Part shown: piece after piece, positions 1 through 9,943 of the stretch
Layout of the letters: each line of letters opens with the position of its first letter
How positions within the stretch are numbered: the stretch's first letter is position 1
NCBI GenBank assembly: GCA_947175495.1
Contig: CAMWNB010000009.1
Location: 1 to 64,000 of the forward strand
DNA from: an uncultured Porphyromonadaceae bacterium
GTDB lineage: Bacteria; Bacteroidota; Bacteroidia; Bacteroidales; Muribaculaceae
Length of the DNA: 64,000 nucleotides
Direction: 5' to 3'
Program-made: the position numbers and the translations under genes
Notes under the pieces: model-generated
The model's database searches: none
What the model was told of the DNA's origin: nothing
Seen by the model: the letters and a program-made list of their open reading frames with translations, nothing else

Positions 1-68
1 GTGAGGACGATATACATGAGGTTTATCATCTTCTGGCGCGGGCTGAGTCGTGTGCTGTTTGCTCCCAT
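1..68 (-). CDS. gldM: Type IX secretion/gliding protein GldM (PorM), N-terminus only, truncated by window edge
   Basis: Reverse-strand translation from ATG at 68 reads MGANSTRLSPRQKMINLMYIVL, a GldM-type N-terminus, directly downstream of gldL. Confidence 0.8.
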   Translation of the reverse strand, partial: MGANSTRLSPRQKMINLMYIVL

Positions 69-76
69 CGTTCAGT

Positions 77-934
77 TTACTGTGGGTTGGGGGTGGTGTC
101 GGGGGCGGGTGCTCCCGGCATGGGGGGACGGTACATGTTGACGGTCATGGCTGTGATCATGCGGTCGTAGACGGCGTTGAGCTGCTGCATGTAGAGGGCC
201 ATTTTCTCGCTTTCCTGGCAGTAGTCTGCGCCTGCGGCCGATGCCTTGGCATACATGTCGCTGATGTTTTTGATGCCTGCGTTGACGCGCTGTATGGCGT
301 CGAGCTGGCCGGATATGCTGCGAAGCTGTATTTCGTAGATAGTGTTCAAACCGGCGATGTTGCGGTCGAGGGCCTGCATCTGGTCGACGTAGCCGGTGCT
401 GGCGGCGGTAATGTTGGCGGAATTGTCGGTGATGGCCTTGTAGCTGGCAAGGAGTGTTTCACTGACTTCGTTTAGAGCCTGCGTGGTGGCTCGGAGGCGC
501 GCCATTTCTTCGGCCATGCCGGCCATGGAGTCGACAAGGTCGGCGGGTGCGGCCGCGGGGGAAGGTGCGGCGGCCACTGCGCGGGCAGTACCGTCGGCGG
601 CGTGGGCGGAGGCTGCTCCTTCAACGATGACTGCTCCGGATGAGCCCATGGCGGGACGGTCGGCTTCGTCGCCTGTCTCAAGCACGGGGAACACCTGTTC
701 CCACTTGTAGTCGCGCGGGGGACGGTCGAAGGCCGTGAGGATGAACATAAGGACTTCGGTGCCCATACCGATGGACAGGAGGGCATTGCCTCCGGGGAGG
801 TGAAGAATCTTGAAGAGTGCGCCCCAGATGACGATGGCGGCGCCTATGCTGTAAGCAAAGTTGAAGAAACGCTGTCCGTTCTCGCTGCTGATGAATGCAG
901 AGACAACGTTGCGGTATTGCTTTACTTTTCCCAT
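77..934 (-). CDS. gldL: Type IX secretion/gliding protein GldL (PorL)
   Basis: N-terminal two-TM region (FAYSIGAAIVIWGALFKILHLPGGNALLSIGMGTEVLMFILTAF) typical of GldL; between gldK and gldM. Confidence 0.88.
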   Translation of the reverse strand: MGKVKQYRNVVSAFISSENGQRFFNFAYSIGAAIVIWGALFKILHLPGGNALLSIGMGTEVLMFILTAFDRPPRDYKWEQVFPVLETGDEADRPAMGSSGAVIVEGAASAHAADGTARAVAAAPSPAAAPADLVDSMAGMAEEMARLRATTQALNEVSETLLASYKAITDNSANITAASTGYVDQMQALDRNIAGLNTIYEIQLRSISGQLDAIQRVNAGIKNISDMYAKASAAGADYCQESEKMALYMQQLNAVYDRMITAMTVNMYRPPMPGAPAPDTTPNPQ

Positions 935-937
935 TTT

Positions 938-2410
938 TCAGACTTTACTTTTTTTGTTGTTGTTTTGTTTTGTGCCTTTTGCGAATCCTATCTGAGAACG
1001 GACACAGCGGAAGCCTATGTAGGAGCGCTGTTCGTTCTGATATTCCCACATGCGGAGGTCGGAACGGATGTTGTGGGCGACGTCTTTCCAGGAGCCACCG
1101 CGGACGATTTTGCGCTTCATGCGGTAGGGGTCCTCGCGTGCGGCGTCGTAGCGGAACTCGGGGTTGAGATCGGATGTGAGCCGTCCTACGCTTTCGGTGA
1201 AGGCGGTGGATGTCCACTCGCTGACGTTGCCGGCCATGTCGTAGAGCCCGAAGTCGTTGGGTGCGTAGGTACCTACGCGGGATGTGATGACGTGGCCGTC
1301 TTTGACAAAGTTACCTTCCATGGGCTTGAAGTTGGCGTAGAAGCATCCTTTGTCGTCGCTCATGGTGAGGTCGCCGTCCCATGGATACATGTTTTCGCTG
1401 ATGCCTGCGCGTGCGGCGTATTCCCATTCGGCCTCGGTGGGGAGACGGTAGGGCTCGATGTGGACGCCCTGCCGTCCGAGGGAGCGCTTTAGATAGTCGG
1501 TGCGCCAGTTTGCGAATGCGTTGGCCTGCTCCCAGCTGACGCCTACGACGGGATAGTCGCTGTAGCCTCCGTGGGCGAAGTACATGCGCACATAGGGTTC
1601 ATTGTAGGCGTTCTCAAAGTCGTTGACCCATGCCGTTGTGTCGGGATATACGTTGACGATGTAGGTGTTGAGGAAGTCGAAGTCGCCGGTAAGACCGCGT
1701 GTGATGGTTTCGCGCATAATTTCGCCTTCGTCGGTAATCCACGCGGTGTCTTTGCTTATGACGGGGAGATCGGTGGGCACGGGGAGGTCGGTGTTGTACT
1801 CACGGCGTGCGGGGTCGAGGCGGTTGCGGCGGCGTGCGGCCTCGGTGTGGTTGTAGACCTCGTAGCGATAGTTGAGCTGCGTGCCGTCAAGCTCGCGTGC
1901 GCCGGTGATGGGGTTGGTGCGGTAAACACTCTCGATGGCTCGCTGCTCGTCTTCGTTGGGGTTGCGCCATGGGATGGCTTTGTTCCAGTTGAGGTGCGGC
2001 GTGACGGGGTTGCCGTCGCGGTCTTCTTCGATTTTGAAGTCCTCGTTGCCTCCGTAGGCGGGATCGGCGAGGCGCTCGCGGATGATGCTGTCGCGCACCC
2101 AGAAGACGAACTGCTTGTACTTGGCGTTGGTGATCTCGGTCTCGTCCATCCAGAAAGCGTCGACTGTGATGCCGCGTGGGTTGGCGGCTATGTTCCAGGC
2201 ACTGTCGGCTTTCTGCGGTCCCATCTGCACGGAGCCGCGGTCGACGAGCACCATGCCGTAGGGAGTGGGCTCGGCCCATGCTGTGCCCCCTACCCCGGTG
2301 ACTTCGCCACCCATTGCGCTGTGCGAGCCGGACGCGCATGATGCGGCGCCGAGGATGGCGGCAGCGGCCGAGAGGCCTAAGAGTATGCTGTTGAGTCTGT
2401 TCATAATCAT
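938..2410 (-). CDS. gldK: Type IX secretion lipoprotein GldK (PorK), FGE-sulfatase-like fold
   Basis: Lipobox-like ASCAS, FGE-type motifs (PVVGVSWEQANAFANWRTDYL, RLPTEAEWEYAARAG, GNVSEWTSTAF, RGGSWKD, IGFRCVRS). Confidence 0.9.
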   Translation of the reverse strand: MIMNRLNSILLGLSAAAAILGAASCASGSHSAMGGEVTGVGGTAWAEPTPYGMVLVDRGSVQMGPQKADSAWNIAANPRGITVDAFWMDETEITNAKYKQFVFWVRDSIIRERLADPAYGGNEDFKIEEDRDGNPVTPHLNWNKAIPWRNPNEDEQRAIESVYRTNPITGARELDGTQLNYRYEVYNHTEAARRRNRLDPARREYNTDLPVPTDLPVISKDTAWITDEGEIMRETITRGLTGDFDFLNTYIVNVYPDTTAWVNDFENAYNEPYVRMYFAHGGYSDYPVVGVSWEQANAFANWRTDYLKRSLGRQGVHIEPYRLPTEAEWEYAARAGISENMYPWDGDLTMSDDKGCFYANFKPMEGNFVKDGHVITSRVGTYAPNDFGLYDMAGNVSEWTSTAFTESVGRLTSDLNPEFRYDAAREDPYRMKRKIVRGGSWKDVAHNIRSDLRMWEYQNEQRSYIGFRCVRSQIGFAKGTKQNNNKKSKV

Positions 2411-3420
2411 TACATTATGCGGATGCTTTTGTGCTTATTCTTGTTTTTGTCGCCGTTGTTGATGCGCAGGCTGTAGCCGAGGAATAGCTCGTGGCTGCCT
2501 GATGATGCCTTGGCGATGGCGCTGGTGGAGTAGTCGAAGCTGTAACCGATGAAGAAGTTGCGGAATTCGGCTGCGACGGTGGCAACGAGAGCGTCGTTCC
2601 AACGGTAGCCGATGCCGAAGCTTATGAACTTGCGGTAGCGCGCGCGGGCGTTGATGACGGCTGATGTGTTGGTGATGTCGGAGGCTACTAAAACTGCCGG
2701 CATTATATCGAATAACGTGTTTTTCACGGGAATATTGCCTTCGGCTTGAAAATAGAGGGTACGGCGCGCTTCGTACTCGAATACTTTTTCGCCGGATGCG
2801 TTCTCGCCGGCGCGGCTGAGGCTGCCGGACGATCCGGAGGTGGAGGTAGAGAGGGTGATGACGGGCGACATTAGATGGGCGCATCCGACGCCGGCGGTGA
2901 AGTACTTGTGGGTGAAAGATATGCCGGCGCCGAGGTCGAAGGCGGTGCCGTGGACGTCGGTGGTGGGAAGTCCGTCGTCGACGCCTTCGTGGAAGTCGTC
3001 GTCGTCGGGGAGGTAGACTTCGGAGCCTCGGAATCCTTCGTCGAACATGCCGAGCCGGACGCCTATGGAGAATTCGCCTCCGAACTTGCGAAACCGGAAG
3101 GCTGCCTGGGCGCCCATCTGAAGGGTGCTGTAAAGGCCCATGCTCTCCTGCATGACAACGGCTCCGACGCCGAAGCGCTTGCCGAAGAGGGTGAGAGGCA
3201 TGTCGGCGGTGGCGAGGAATGTGGTCGGGGCGTGGTCGACGCCTACCCACTGGAGGCGGCCTGCGGCGCGGATGCGCAGGAGGTCGTCGGAGCCTGCGAA
3301 GGAGGGATTGTAGAAGGTGGGGACGGCGTAGTGCTGCGACAGCAGGGGATCGGTCTGCGCGCGCAGGGACGCGGCGCAGGCTGCGAGGAGGAGTGACAGC
3401 AGGAGCAGGCGCAGTTTCAT
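2410..3420 (-). CDS. porP: PorP/SprF family type IX secretion outer membrane protein
   Basis: Signal peptide then QTDPLLSQHYAVPTFYNPSFAGSDDLLRIRAAGRLQW, characteristic of PorP/SprF; overlaps gldK. Confidence 0.88.
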   Translation of the reverse strand: MKLRLLLLSLLLAACAASLRAQTDPLLSQHYAVPTFYNPSFAGSDDLLRIRAAGRLQWVGVDHAPTTFLATADMPLTLFGKRFGVGAVVMQESMGLYSTLQMGAQAAFRFRKFGGEFSIGVRLGMFDEGFRGSEVYLPDDDDFHEGVDDGLPTTDVHGTAFDLGAGISFTHKYFTAGVGCAHLMSPVITLSTSTSGSSGSLSRAGENASGEKVFEYEARRTLYFQAEGNIPVKNTLFDIMPAVLVASDITNTSAVINARARYRKFISFGIGYRWNDALVATVAAEFRNFFIGYSFDYSTSAIAKASSGSHELFLGYSLRINNGDKNKNKHKSIRIM

Positions 3421-4143
3421 TTATTCGAAATAGAATGTGAGCACTATCATTTTGGATGTGGCCTTCTTGAGCGACTGCGTGAAGCGCATGGACGAAGGAT
3501 CGTCGGCAAGGTCGGGACGATCGTGATTTAGCACGTCGGAGAGGCCGAGGCAGAACTTGACTTCGGGGATGAACTTGAAATAGGGCAGGTAGAAGTCGCA
3601 GCCGAAACCTACGCTGAGGTAGAGGTCGGAGTTCTTGAGGGTGATGTAGTCGCGGCGTTTTTTGGATACGTCGAAAGCGGGCATGATGCCTGCTACGGCG
3701 TAGGGGCGCGTATTGCGGTAGCGCATGGCTGCAGCCTTGATGTCGAATGGGAGGACGACGAAGGTGCTTTTGACGCTCTGGCGCTCGGTCTCGCCTGTGT
3801 TGACCTCGATGAAGCGGAGGTCGCGGGTGCCGAAGTACATGCCGGGGGACAGACGCAGGGAGAAGTAGGTGCTGAGGCGCAGGTCCATGAGGCCGTTGAC
3901 GCAGAAACCGGGCTGGTAGCCCGGCTGCTCTATGCGCCATTGTTCGCCTGCATCGTTGACGAAGCCGTTGTGAGTGAGGCGGAGATCCTCAGCGTGCACT
4001 CCGATGGAGAAGCCGAGGTGGAAGCGGCGGGAGTCGGCATAGGGCCGGTTGAGAAGCTTGTCGTTGAAATCGCGTGCGACGGCGGTGAGGCCGGCGAGAG
4101 CCACACACAGCAGGATTATCAGACGGATTGGTTTCATCAACAA
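3421..4143 (-). CDS. porT: PorT-family outer-membrane beta-barrel protein
   Basis: Signal peptide; FHLGFSIGVHAEDLRLTHNG...LSPGMYFGTRDLRF...; adjacent to porP/gldK. Confidence 0.72.
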   Translation of the reverse strand: MLMKPIRLIILLCVALAGLTAVARDFNDKLLNRPYADSRRFHLGFSIGVHAEDLRLTHNGFVNDAGEQWRIEQPGYQPGFCVNGLMDLRLSTYFSLRLSPGMYFGTRDLRFIEVNTGETERQSVKSTFVVLPFDIKAAAMRYRNTRPYAVAGIMPAFDVSKKRRDYITLKNSDLYLSVGFGCDFYLPYFKFIPEVKFCLGLSDVLNHDRPDLADDPSSMRFTQSLKKATSKMIVLTFYFE

Positions 4144-4172
4144 TAAAACGACACGGAAGGTGTTTTATTGTG

Positions 4173-5147
4173 TCATGGTTGTTTTTTGAACAGGTTGCGG
4201 ATGGCGAGGGCCTGGTCGTCAAGCATCATGCGCATGGGAGTGATGACCGGGGTGAAGTTGCCCTTGCGGGGGTTGGTGAAGATGCGGAGCGAGCCGGCGT
4301 GGCATTCGACCTCGAGGCGGCGTCCGAGGGTGAGGGGTTCGCCGTCGATGTGGGCGGGTCCGGGGGCTTCGCGCGTGATGACGGCCCGACGGGCGCGGAT
4401 GGTCTCGACGAGTGCGTTGCGGCCGATGAATCCGGCCATCATGTCGAAGCCGAGGATGGCCTTGCGGAGTCGGCCTGCGGCACGCACGACGGTGATGTCA
4501 AGTACGCCGTCGCGGATGGATGCGTCGGGGGCGATGAAGGCGTTGTTGCCGTACTGCGAGGCATTGCAACAGACGACGAGGAAGGCGTCGCGGGTGAACT
4601 CGCGGCCGTCGATTTCGATGCGGTAGCGCTCGGACTCGTAGTGCATGAACTCATGGACGGCACTTTGGAGGTATGTGACGAGGCCACGTCGGTGCTGGCG
4701 GGCGAAATGGTCGCTGACGGCGGCGTCGAAACCTACGCCGAAGGTGCAGAAAAAGGGGCGCGAGCAGACAGTGCCGTAGTCGCAGGAGGCGATGTGGTCG
4801 GCAGCGATGACGTCTATTGAACCATCTATATCGACGGGTATAGCGATGTGGCGGGCAAGGCCGTTGCCTGAGCCTGTGGGCACGATGCCGAGCGCGACGG
4901 TAGTGTTGCAGAGGGCGCGAGCTGTCTCGTTGACGGTGCCGTCTCCTCCGCATGCGAGCACGCCGTAGAGGCCTCGGTCGACGGCTGTGCGGGCAAGGCG
5001 CGTGGCATCGCCGGCACATGTGGTGTACTCGGTGATGACGTCGAAGCCGGCATCGGCGAGGCGACGCTCAATGCGTTCGGCGACGCCTTTTTTCGAGGTG
5101 GTGCCGGAGACGGGGTTGATTATGAGCAACAGCTGTTTCTGATTCAT
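4173..5147 (-). CDS. YegS/DgkB-type diacylglycerol (lipid) kinase family protein
   Basis: LLIINPVSGTTSKKG and ACGGDGTVNETA...GIVPTGSGNGLARH motifs; start trimmed to Met at 5147. Confidence 0.88.
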   Translation of the reverse strand: MNQKQLLLIINPVSGTTSKKGVAERIERRLADAGFDVITEYTTCAGDATRLARTAVDRGLYGVLACGGDGTVNETARALCNTTVALGIVPTGSGNGLARHIAIPVDIDGSIDVIAADHIASCDYGTVCSRPFFCTFGVGFDAAVSDHFARQHRRGLVTYLQSAVHEFMHYESERYRIEIDGREFTRDAFLVVCCNASQYGNNAFIAPDASIRDGVLDITVVRAAGRLRKAILGFDMMAGFIGRNALVETIRARRAVITREAPGPAHIDGEPLTLGRRLEVECHAGSLRIFTNPRKGNFTPVITPMRMMLDDQALAIRNLFKKQP

Positions 5148-5155
5148 GACAACTG

Positions 5156-5163
5156 CAAAGTTA
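5156..5163 (-). promoter_or_regulatory. Putative Bacteroidetes -7 box (TAACTTTG) upstream of the lipid kinase
   Basis: Reverse complement of CAAAGTTA matches TAnnTTTG just upstream of start at 5147. Confidence 0.5.
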
Positions 5164-5234
5164 CTACTAAATTCAATAAATAAAAAATTCTGAATAACAA
5201 ACGGGGCTCCGAGGGGGACGATGCGCAGGGACAT

Positions 5235-5276
5235 AAAAAAGCCTGCCAAGAGCGAAATTGCTCCCCCGGGCAGGCT
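5235..5276 (-). terminator. Rho-independent terminator after pfp
   Basis: Minus strand AAGCCTGCC...GGCAGGCTT stem (inner GAGC/GCTC) followed by TTTTTT. Confidence 0.8.
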
Positions 5277-5351
5277 TGCAAGCTGTGATTCGGGTCTTTG
5301 TGCGCCCCTGCGGACCTGCGATGGCTCGCAGGGGCGGTTACGGCTGTTGGC

Positions 5352-6998
5352 TTAGAGGGCCTGGTGTTCGGCCTGAAGCGTCATCGAGGGCTGATCGCAG
5401 ACCTCGGCGGGGCCGAAGTACTGGATGGGGCCGGGATAGATATAGCAGGTGTTGGCAGCCCACTGGTCGCGCTGTGCGGCGAATTTGAGGAAGGGCGCGC
5501 CGTCGAGACGTACGAGAGCCTTCTGGATAACGGGCTTCATCTCGCCGTGGCGACGCTCCATGTTGAGCATCATGGTGACGGGAATTCCGCCGGCGTTCCA
5601 CTGCACGCTGGGCTTGGTGAGGTTGCTGACGCTGGACATGTAGCCGGTGACGCCGGCTTTGATGAGACATGCGGCATTGAAGCCGAGAGCGTAGCAGTAG
5701 TCTGCGTCGAAGTTAGAGGGGTCGGCGCAGCGGCCTTCATAGCCGAAGAAGTGGTGCTGTGCGGCGAACTTGCCGTTGTACTTGCCTTCTTTGTGCATTT
5801 CGGCGAGACGGGTGGCTACCATGTCGCTGAGAAGCTTCTCGGTCTCGATGAGGGACACCTGCACGTTGCCGTGGGGATCGCGGTCGAGGGAGAGCTGCAG
5901 GGCGACATCCTCGGGGAGGGAGGCGTAGGTGGCGGCGTTCTCGGCGCTGAGCTTGCTGATGACGTAGGCGCGGACGTCCTTGCGCTCCATAGAGGCTACG
6001 GCGGTGTCGTCGGCGAGCATGTCGTTGAGTTCGGCGATGAGTTTCTTGATGGCGGGGATGAACTCGATGAGGCCTTCGGGGATGAGAACGGTGCCGAAGT
6101 TATTGCCTTCGGCGGCACGTGCGGCCACGACGTCGGCGATGCCGTCGACCACTTGCTGGAGGGTGAGATTCTTGGCTTCTACTTCCTCGGAGATGATGCA
6201 GACGTTGGGCTGGCACTGGAGGGCGCATTCAAGGGCGATGTGGCTTGCGGAGCGGCCCATGAGCTTGATGAAGTGGTAGTACTTCTTGGCGGAGTTGCAG
6301 TCGCGCTGGATGTTGCCGATTACTTCGGAGTAGACTTTGGTTGCGGTGTCGAAGCCGAAGGATGTCTCAATCCACTCGTTCTTGAGGTCGCCGTCGATGG
6401 TCTTGGGGCAGCCGATCACCTGTACGCCGGCGTTGATGCTCTTGTAGTACTCGGCAAGTACGGCGGCGTTGGTATTGGAGTCGTCGCCACCCACAATGAC
6501 GAGAGCGGAGATGCCGAGTTCCTTGAGAATCTCGAGACCGGAGTTGAACTGCTCGACGGTCTCAAGTTTGGTGCGACCGGAGCCGATGATGTCGAAGCCG
6601 CCGGTGTTGCGGTATTCGTCGATGATGGCTGCGGTGAGTTCGATGTATTTGTGGTCAACAAAGCCGCCGGGGCCCATGAGGAAGCCGTAGAGGTGGCTGT
6701 CGCGGTGGATTTTCTTGATGCCGTCGAAGATGCCGGAGATCACATTGTGACCGCCGGGAGCCTGGCCGCCGGAGAGGATTACGCCTACGTTGACGGGCTT
6801 GGCGGGTGCGGGGTTGGCGTCTTTTTCAAATTTCAGTTCGGGCAGACCGTAGGTGTTGGGGAACAGGGCTTTGATTTCTTCCTGGTCGGCCACCGACTGG
6901 GTGGGCTTGCCTTCTACGGCCTTGACGGCGCCGGTCAGCACGATGGGGAGTTTGGGCTGATAGGCGGCGCGGGCCTTCTGGAGTGCACTCTTTTTCAT
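5352..6998 (-). CDS. pfp: Diphosphate--fructose-6-phosphate 1-phosphotransferase
   Basis: [52 protein letters not shown] motifs; about 548 aa long-type PFP. Confidence 0.92.
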   Translation of the reverse strand: MKKSALQKARAAYQPKLPIVLTGAVKAVEGKPTQSVADQEEIKALFPNTYGLPELKFEKDANPAPAKPVNVGVILSGGQAPGGHNVISGIFDGIKKIHRDSHLYGFLMGPGGFVDHKYIELTAAIIDEYRNTGGFDIIGSGRTKLETVEQFNSGLEILKELGISALVIVGGDDSNTNAAVLAEYYKSINAGVQVIGCPKTIDGDLKNEWIETSFGFDTATKVYSEVIGNIQRDCNSAKKYYHFIKLMGRSASHIALECALQCQPNVCIISEEVEAKNLTLQQVVDGIADVVAARAAEGNNFGTVLIPEGLIEFIPAIKKLIAELNDMLADDTAVASMERKDVRAYVISKLSAENAATYASLPEDVALQLSLDRDPHGNVQVSLIETEKLLSDMVATRLAEMHKEGKYNGKFAAQHHFFGYEGRCADPSNFDADYCYALGFNAACLIKAGVTGYMSSVSNLTKPSVQWNAGGIPVTMMLNMERRHGEMKPVIQKALVRLDGAPFLKFAAQRDQWAANTCYIYPGPIQYFGPAEVCDQPSMTLQAEHQAL

Positions 6999-7293
6999 GA
7001 GCTTGTATTGCGTATTTAGATGTTATTTTAGATGTTTTGCAATTTGGGTGCAAAGTACGGAAAAAATTTCTGAATTCTCAACGATTCGCAAAGGATTTTT
7101 TCGCATCGGGGCGGAAATTGTGCGGTCAGCGCAGCAGCACGGAGAATACATGCCTCCAGATGGTGCCGGAGGTGCCGTATGGCGAATCTTTGACAGCTGA
7201 TATGGCTTTCCGGAGAGATATGAAAGGAATGCGGCCGCCGGGGACGGAGGATGTCCGGGGCGGCCGCTGTGGGAAGGAGGGACGGCTGCTGCG

Positions 7294-9105
7294 TCAAACT
7301 GCGGTGGAGCCGTGCGAGCCGAAGGTCTCGCGGATGTTCCAGACTGCTATGGCGCCGAGGAGGAGCAGCAGGCCGCTGACCACAAGCATGAACACTGTCT
7401 GCGGCGCGCCGTTGGCTCCGACGGGGAAAAAGCCGAGCACGAGGCCGCCGCAGAGGGCAGCGATTATCTGCGGGATGCAGATGGTGCAGTTGAAGAGGCC
7501 GAGATAGGTGCCGATGTGATTGCCGCTTAGGGCGTTGGTGAGGATAGTGAACGGCATGGCCAGCATGGCGGCCCATGCGCAACCCATGAGGGCGTAGCTG
7601 ATGCCGAGCAGGGCAGGCGAATGTACGAACCATACGGAGATGAAGCCGATGGCGCCGATGAGCAGGCTGAGGGAGTAGCCGAGCTTGCGACGGCGGAAGG
7701 TGGCGAGTACAGCAGCCCATACGACGGCTGCTATGGCCTGGATGGCGAGGAGGACGCCGTTCCAGTCGCCGGCATCCTGATAGGGCTTGCTGGCGGCGTT
7801 GAGCACCGTGACGTAGTTGAGAGTGACTTCCTCGGGGGTGGCTATGGCGGGGAGTGTGGAAGTCTGGTCAAGCACATAGCTGCCGGAGGCGTTGTCGCGT
7901 GCGGCGATGTGGGCGAGGGTGAGCTCGGAGCCGGGGGCAACGAGGGAGAGGGCAGAGACGGTGCGGCCGCAACTGTCTACAGGCATCTGCACGCCGTCGA
8001 CAAGTATGACATCGCCGGCCGTGGCGAAGAAGCCCTGGTGGGGAGCCACCTTCTCGATGCCTTCAGCCACTACGGGAGCGCCTCCTGCGATGATTGTATC
8101 GCCATTGACGGCCACGACGGAGGGCGAGATGAGGTTTCCGTCAATCTCGACGCCGGCCATGACAAGGCGACCGTCCATGAGCACGGGCCGGCTGCCGTCG
8201 AAGATGTATTTGTCGTTGTACTGCTGCCCGTTGATGCTGACGCCGGTGATGCGCTGGCAGGAGGGAGCGTTGTAGGCGTGGCTGGCGATGGCATCGGTGG
8301 AATAGGTCCACATATAAAGGAACGCGGCCCAGCAGAAGAACTGCACGAGGCCTATGGTCCAGAACACCTTTGGAGCCTTGACGAGCAGGCGGAACATGTT
8401 TTCGCCCTTCTGCCTGTTGCCTGCGGCGGATGCCTCGATGCCGTGGAAAGCGGCGTATTCGGCAGGATTCATCTCCTTGACCTTGGCGAAAGTGTAGAGC
8501 ACACATAGCAGAAGGATGGCGGCACCTATGTAGAATGCCCAGGTTACGGTGGCGGGCACCTCTCCGGCGGGGGCAGTGTTGCTGAGGAATACGGCGAGGA
8601 CGATGGGAGCGATGTAGCCGACGACAGAGCCCGCATTGCAAAGAAAGCTCTGGATGCTGTATGCGAGACCTTTCTGCTTTTCATTGACCATGTCGCCGAC
8701 GAGCATTTTGAATGGCTGCATGGCCATGTTGATGCTGGTGTCAAGGAACATGAGCATGACGAGGCCGAATATGATGGCCTGCGACACACCGAGGCCAAGG
8801 GAGCCGGCATTGGGCAGGAAGCACATGACGACGATGGCAACGAGTGCTCCGATGAGCAGGTAGGGGAGGCGTCGGCCAAGGCGATTCCAGGTGCGGTCGC
8901 TGGCGGCGCCGACAATGGGCTGCACAATGAGGCCCATGAGCGGTGGCAGAATCCAGAAGTAGCTGAGGTCGTGGGGGTCGGCGCCGATGGTGCTGAAAAT
9001 ACGGCTGACCTGCGAGCTCTGCAGGGCGTAGGCAATTTGTACGCCAAAAAATCCGAAGCTTAGGTTCCAGAGTTTCCAGAAACCTAAATCCTTTTGGGTT
9101 TTCAT
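7294..9105 (-). CDS. MFS transporter (SLC45/sugar-type) with a large extra-membrane insertion
   Basis: Start MKTQKDLGFWKLWNLSFGFFGVQIAYALQ at 9105; 12-TM-like pattern; PLMGLIVQPIVGAASDRTWNRLGRRLPYLLIGA. The listed 1091-aa ORF start is an upstream artefact. Confidence 0.88.
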   Translation of the reverse strand: MKTQKDLGFWKLWNLSFGFFGVQIAYALQSSQVSRIFSTIGADPHDLSYFWILPPLMGLIVQPIVGAASDRTWNRLGRRLPYLLIGALVAIVVMCFLPNAGSLGLGVSQAIIFGLVMLMFLDTSINMAMQPFKMLVGDMVNEKQKGLAYSIQSFLCNAGSVVGYIAPIVLAVFLSNTAPAGEVPATVTWAFYIGAAILLLCVLYTFAKVKEMNPAEYAAFHGIEASAAGNRQKGENMFRLLVKAPKVFWTIGLVQFFCWAAFLYMWTYSTDAIASHAYNAPSCQRITGVSINGQQYNDKYIFDGSRPVLMDGRLVMAGVEIDGNLISPSVVAVNGDTIIAGGAPVVAEGIEKVAPHQGFFATAGDVILVDGVQMPVDSCGRTVSALSLVAPGSELTLAHIAARDNASGSYVLDQTSTLPAIATPEEVTLNYVTVLNAASKPYQDAGDWNGVLLAIQAIAAVVWAAVLATFRRRKLGYSLSLLIGAIGFISVWFVHSPALLGISYALMGCAWAAMLAMPFTILTNALSGNHIGTYLGLFNCTICIPQIIAALCGGLVLGFFPVGANGAPQTVFMLVVSGLLLLLGAIAVWNIRETFGSHGSTAV

Positions 9106-9147
9106 CAAAATAACGTATAAGGTTAAGAAGTATGATATAATTCGCTG

Positions 9148-9155
9148 CAAATTTA
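9148..9155 (-). promoter_or_regulatory. Putative -7 box (TAAATTTG) for the MFS gene
   Basis: Reverse complement of CAAATTTA, about 45 nt upstream of the start. Confidence 0.45.
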
Positions 9156-9310
9156 CTAAAATTAAGGATAACGGCAAGTGGATAAAGAGGAAAAATCGCT
9201 GTTGCGCCTGATTTTTTGTTTGAACGCGGCATGGCGTTGAGTGCTTGAGTACGCGACAGAGAGCAAAAAAAAAGGAGGGAGGGCAAGAAGGGAATATCGG
9301 AGAAAAAGAG

Positions 9311-9318
9311 TAATTTTG
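9311..9318 (+). promoter_or_regulatory. Putative -7 box (TAATTTTG) for the chromate transporter operon
   Basis: TAnnTTTG match about 35 nt upstream of ATG 9353. Confidence 0.5.
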
Positions 9319-9352
9319 CGGATGTTTTTTACACAAGTTCCAAGGAAAAGAT

Positions 9353-9943
9353 ATGAGGGAGAAGATTTTGCCGCAGCTTTTCGGATCGTTTTTCAAGATC
9401 GGAGCCTTCACTTTTGGCGGAGGCTGGGCGATGATAAGCCTGATTGAGCGCGAGATAGTGGACAAGCGGCAATGGATAGAGCGTGCCGAGTTCCTGGACC
9501 TGCTGGCGGTGGCACAGTCGCTTCCGGGCATCCTTGCTGTGAACATATCCGTAGTGGTGGGCGACAAACTGCGCGGCATGCGCGGCAGCATGGCAGCCGC
9601 CGCAGGCACCATCTTGCCATCGTTTCTGATAATACTGGCGATAGCGATGTTTCTGACGCCCGAGACCATCACGTCAAGCCCGACGCTGACAGCTATTTTC
9701 AAGGGCATACGCCCTGTGGTGGTGGCGCTGATAGTGACGCCCGTCATCACATCGGCACGCGCTGCCGGCCTGTCGTGGCGCACGCTGTGGATACCTGTGG
9801 CGGTGGCGCTGGCCATCTGGTCGAAACTGCCAGTGGTGTCGAATCCCATACTGTACATAACAATAGGCGCGCTGGGAGGCTGGCTGCTGACACGCCGTAG
9901 CCGCCGTGCTCTCGCGCACAGAAAGGAGGAGGACGCCCGATGA
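9353..9943 (+). CDS. Chromate transporter half-protein (CHR domain) 1
   Basis: FFKIGAFTFGGGWAMISLIEREIVDKRQWI...AVAQSLPGILAVNISVVVG. Confidence 0.88.
   Translation: MREKILPQLFGSFFKIGAFTFGGGWAMISLIEREIVDKRQWIERAEFLDLLAVAQSLPGILAVNISVVVGDKLRGMRGSMAAAAGTILPSFLIILAIAMFLTPETITSSPTLTAIFKGIRPVVVALIVTPVITSARAAGLSWRTLWIPVAVALAIWSKLPVVSNPILYITIGALGGWLLTRRSRRALAHRKEEDAR

Noticed and set aside
2435-3940. 501-aa Arg/His/Pro-rich minus-strand ORF
   Set aside because: Out-of-frame shadow of porP/porT; composition typical of off-frame translation in high-GC DNA.
5298-7019. 573-aa plus-strand ORF opposite pfp
   Set aside because: Antisense shadow of a well-supported PFP gene; high-GC codon bias leaves the complementary frame open.
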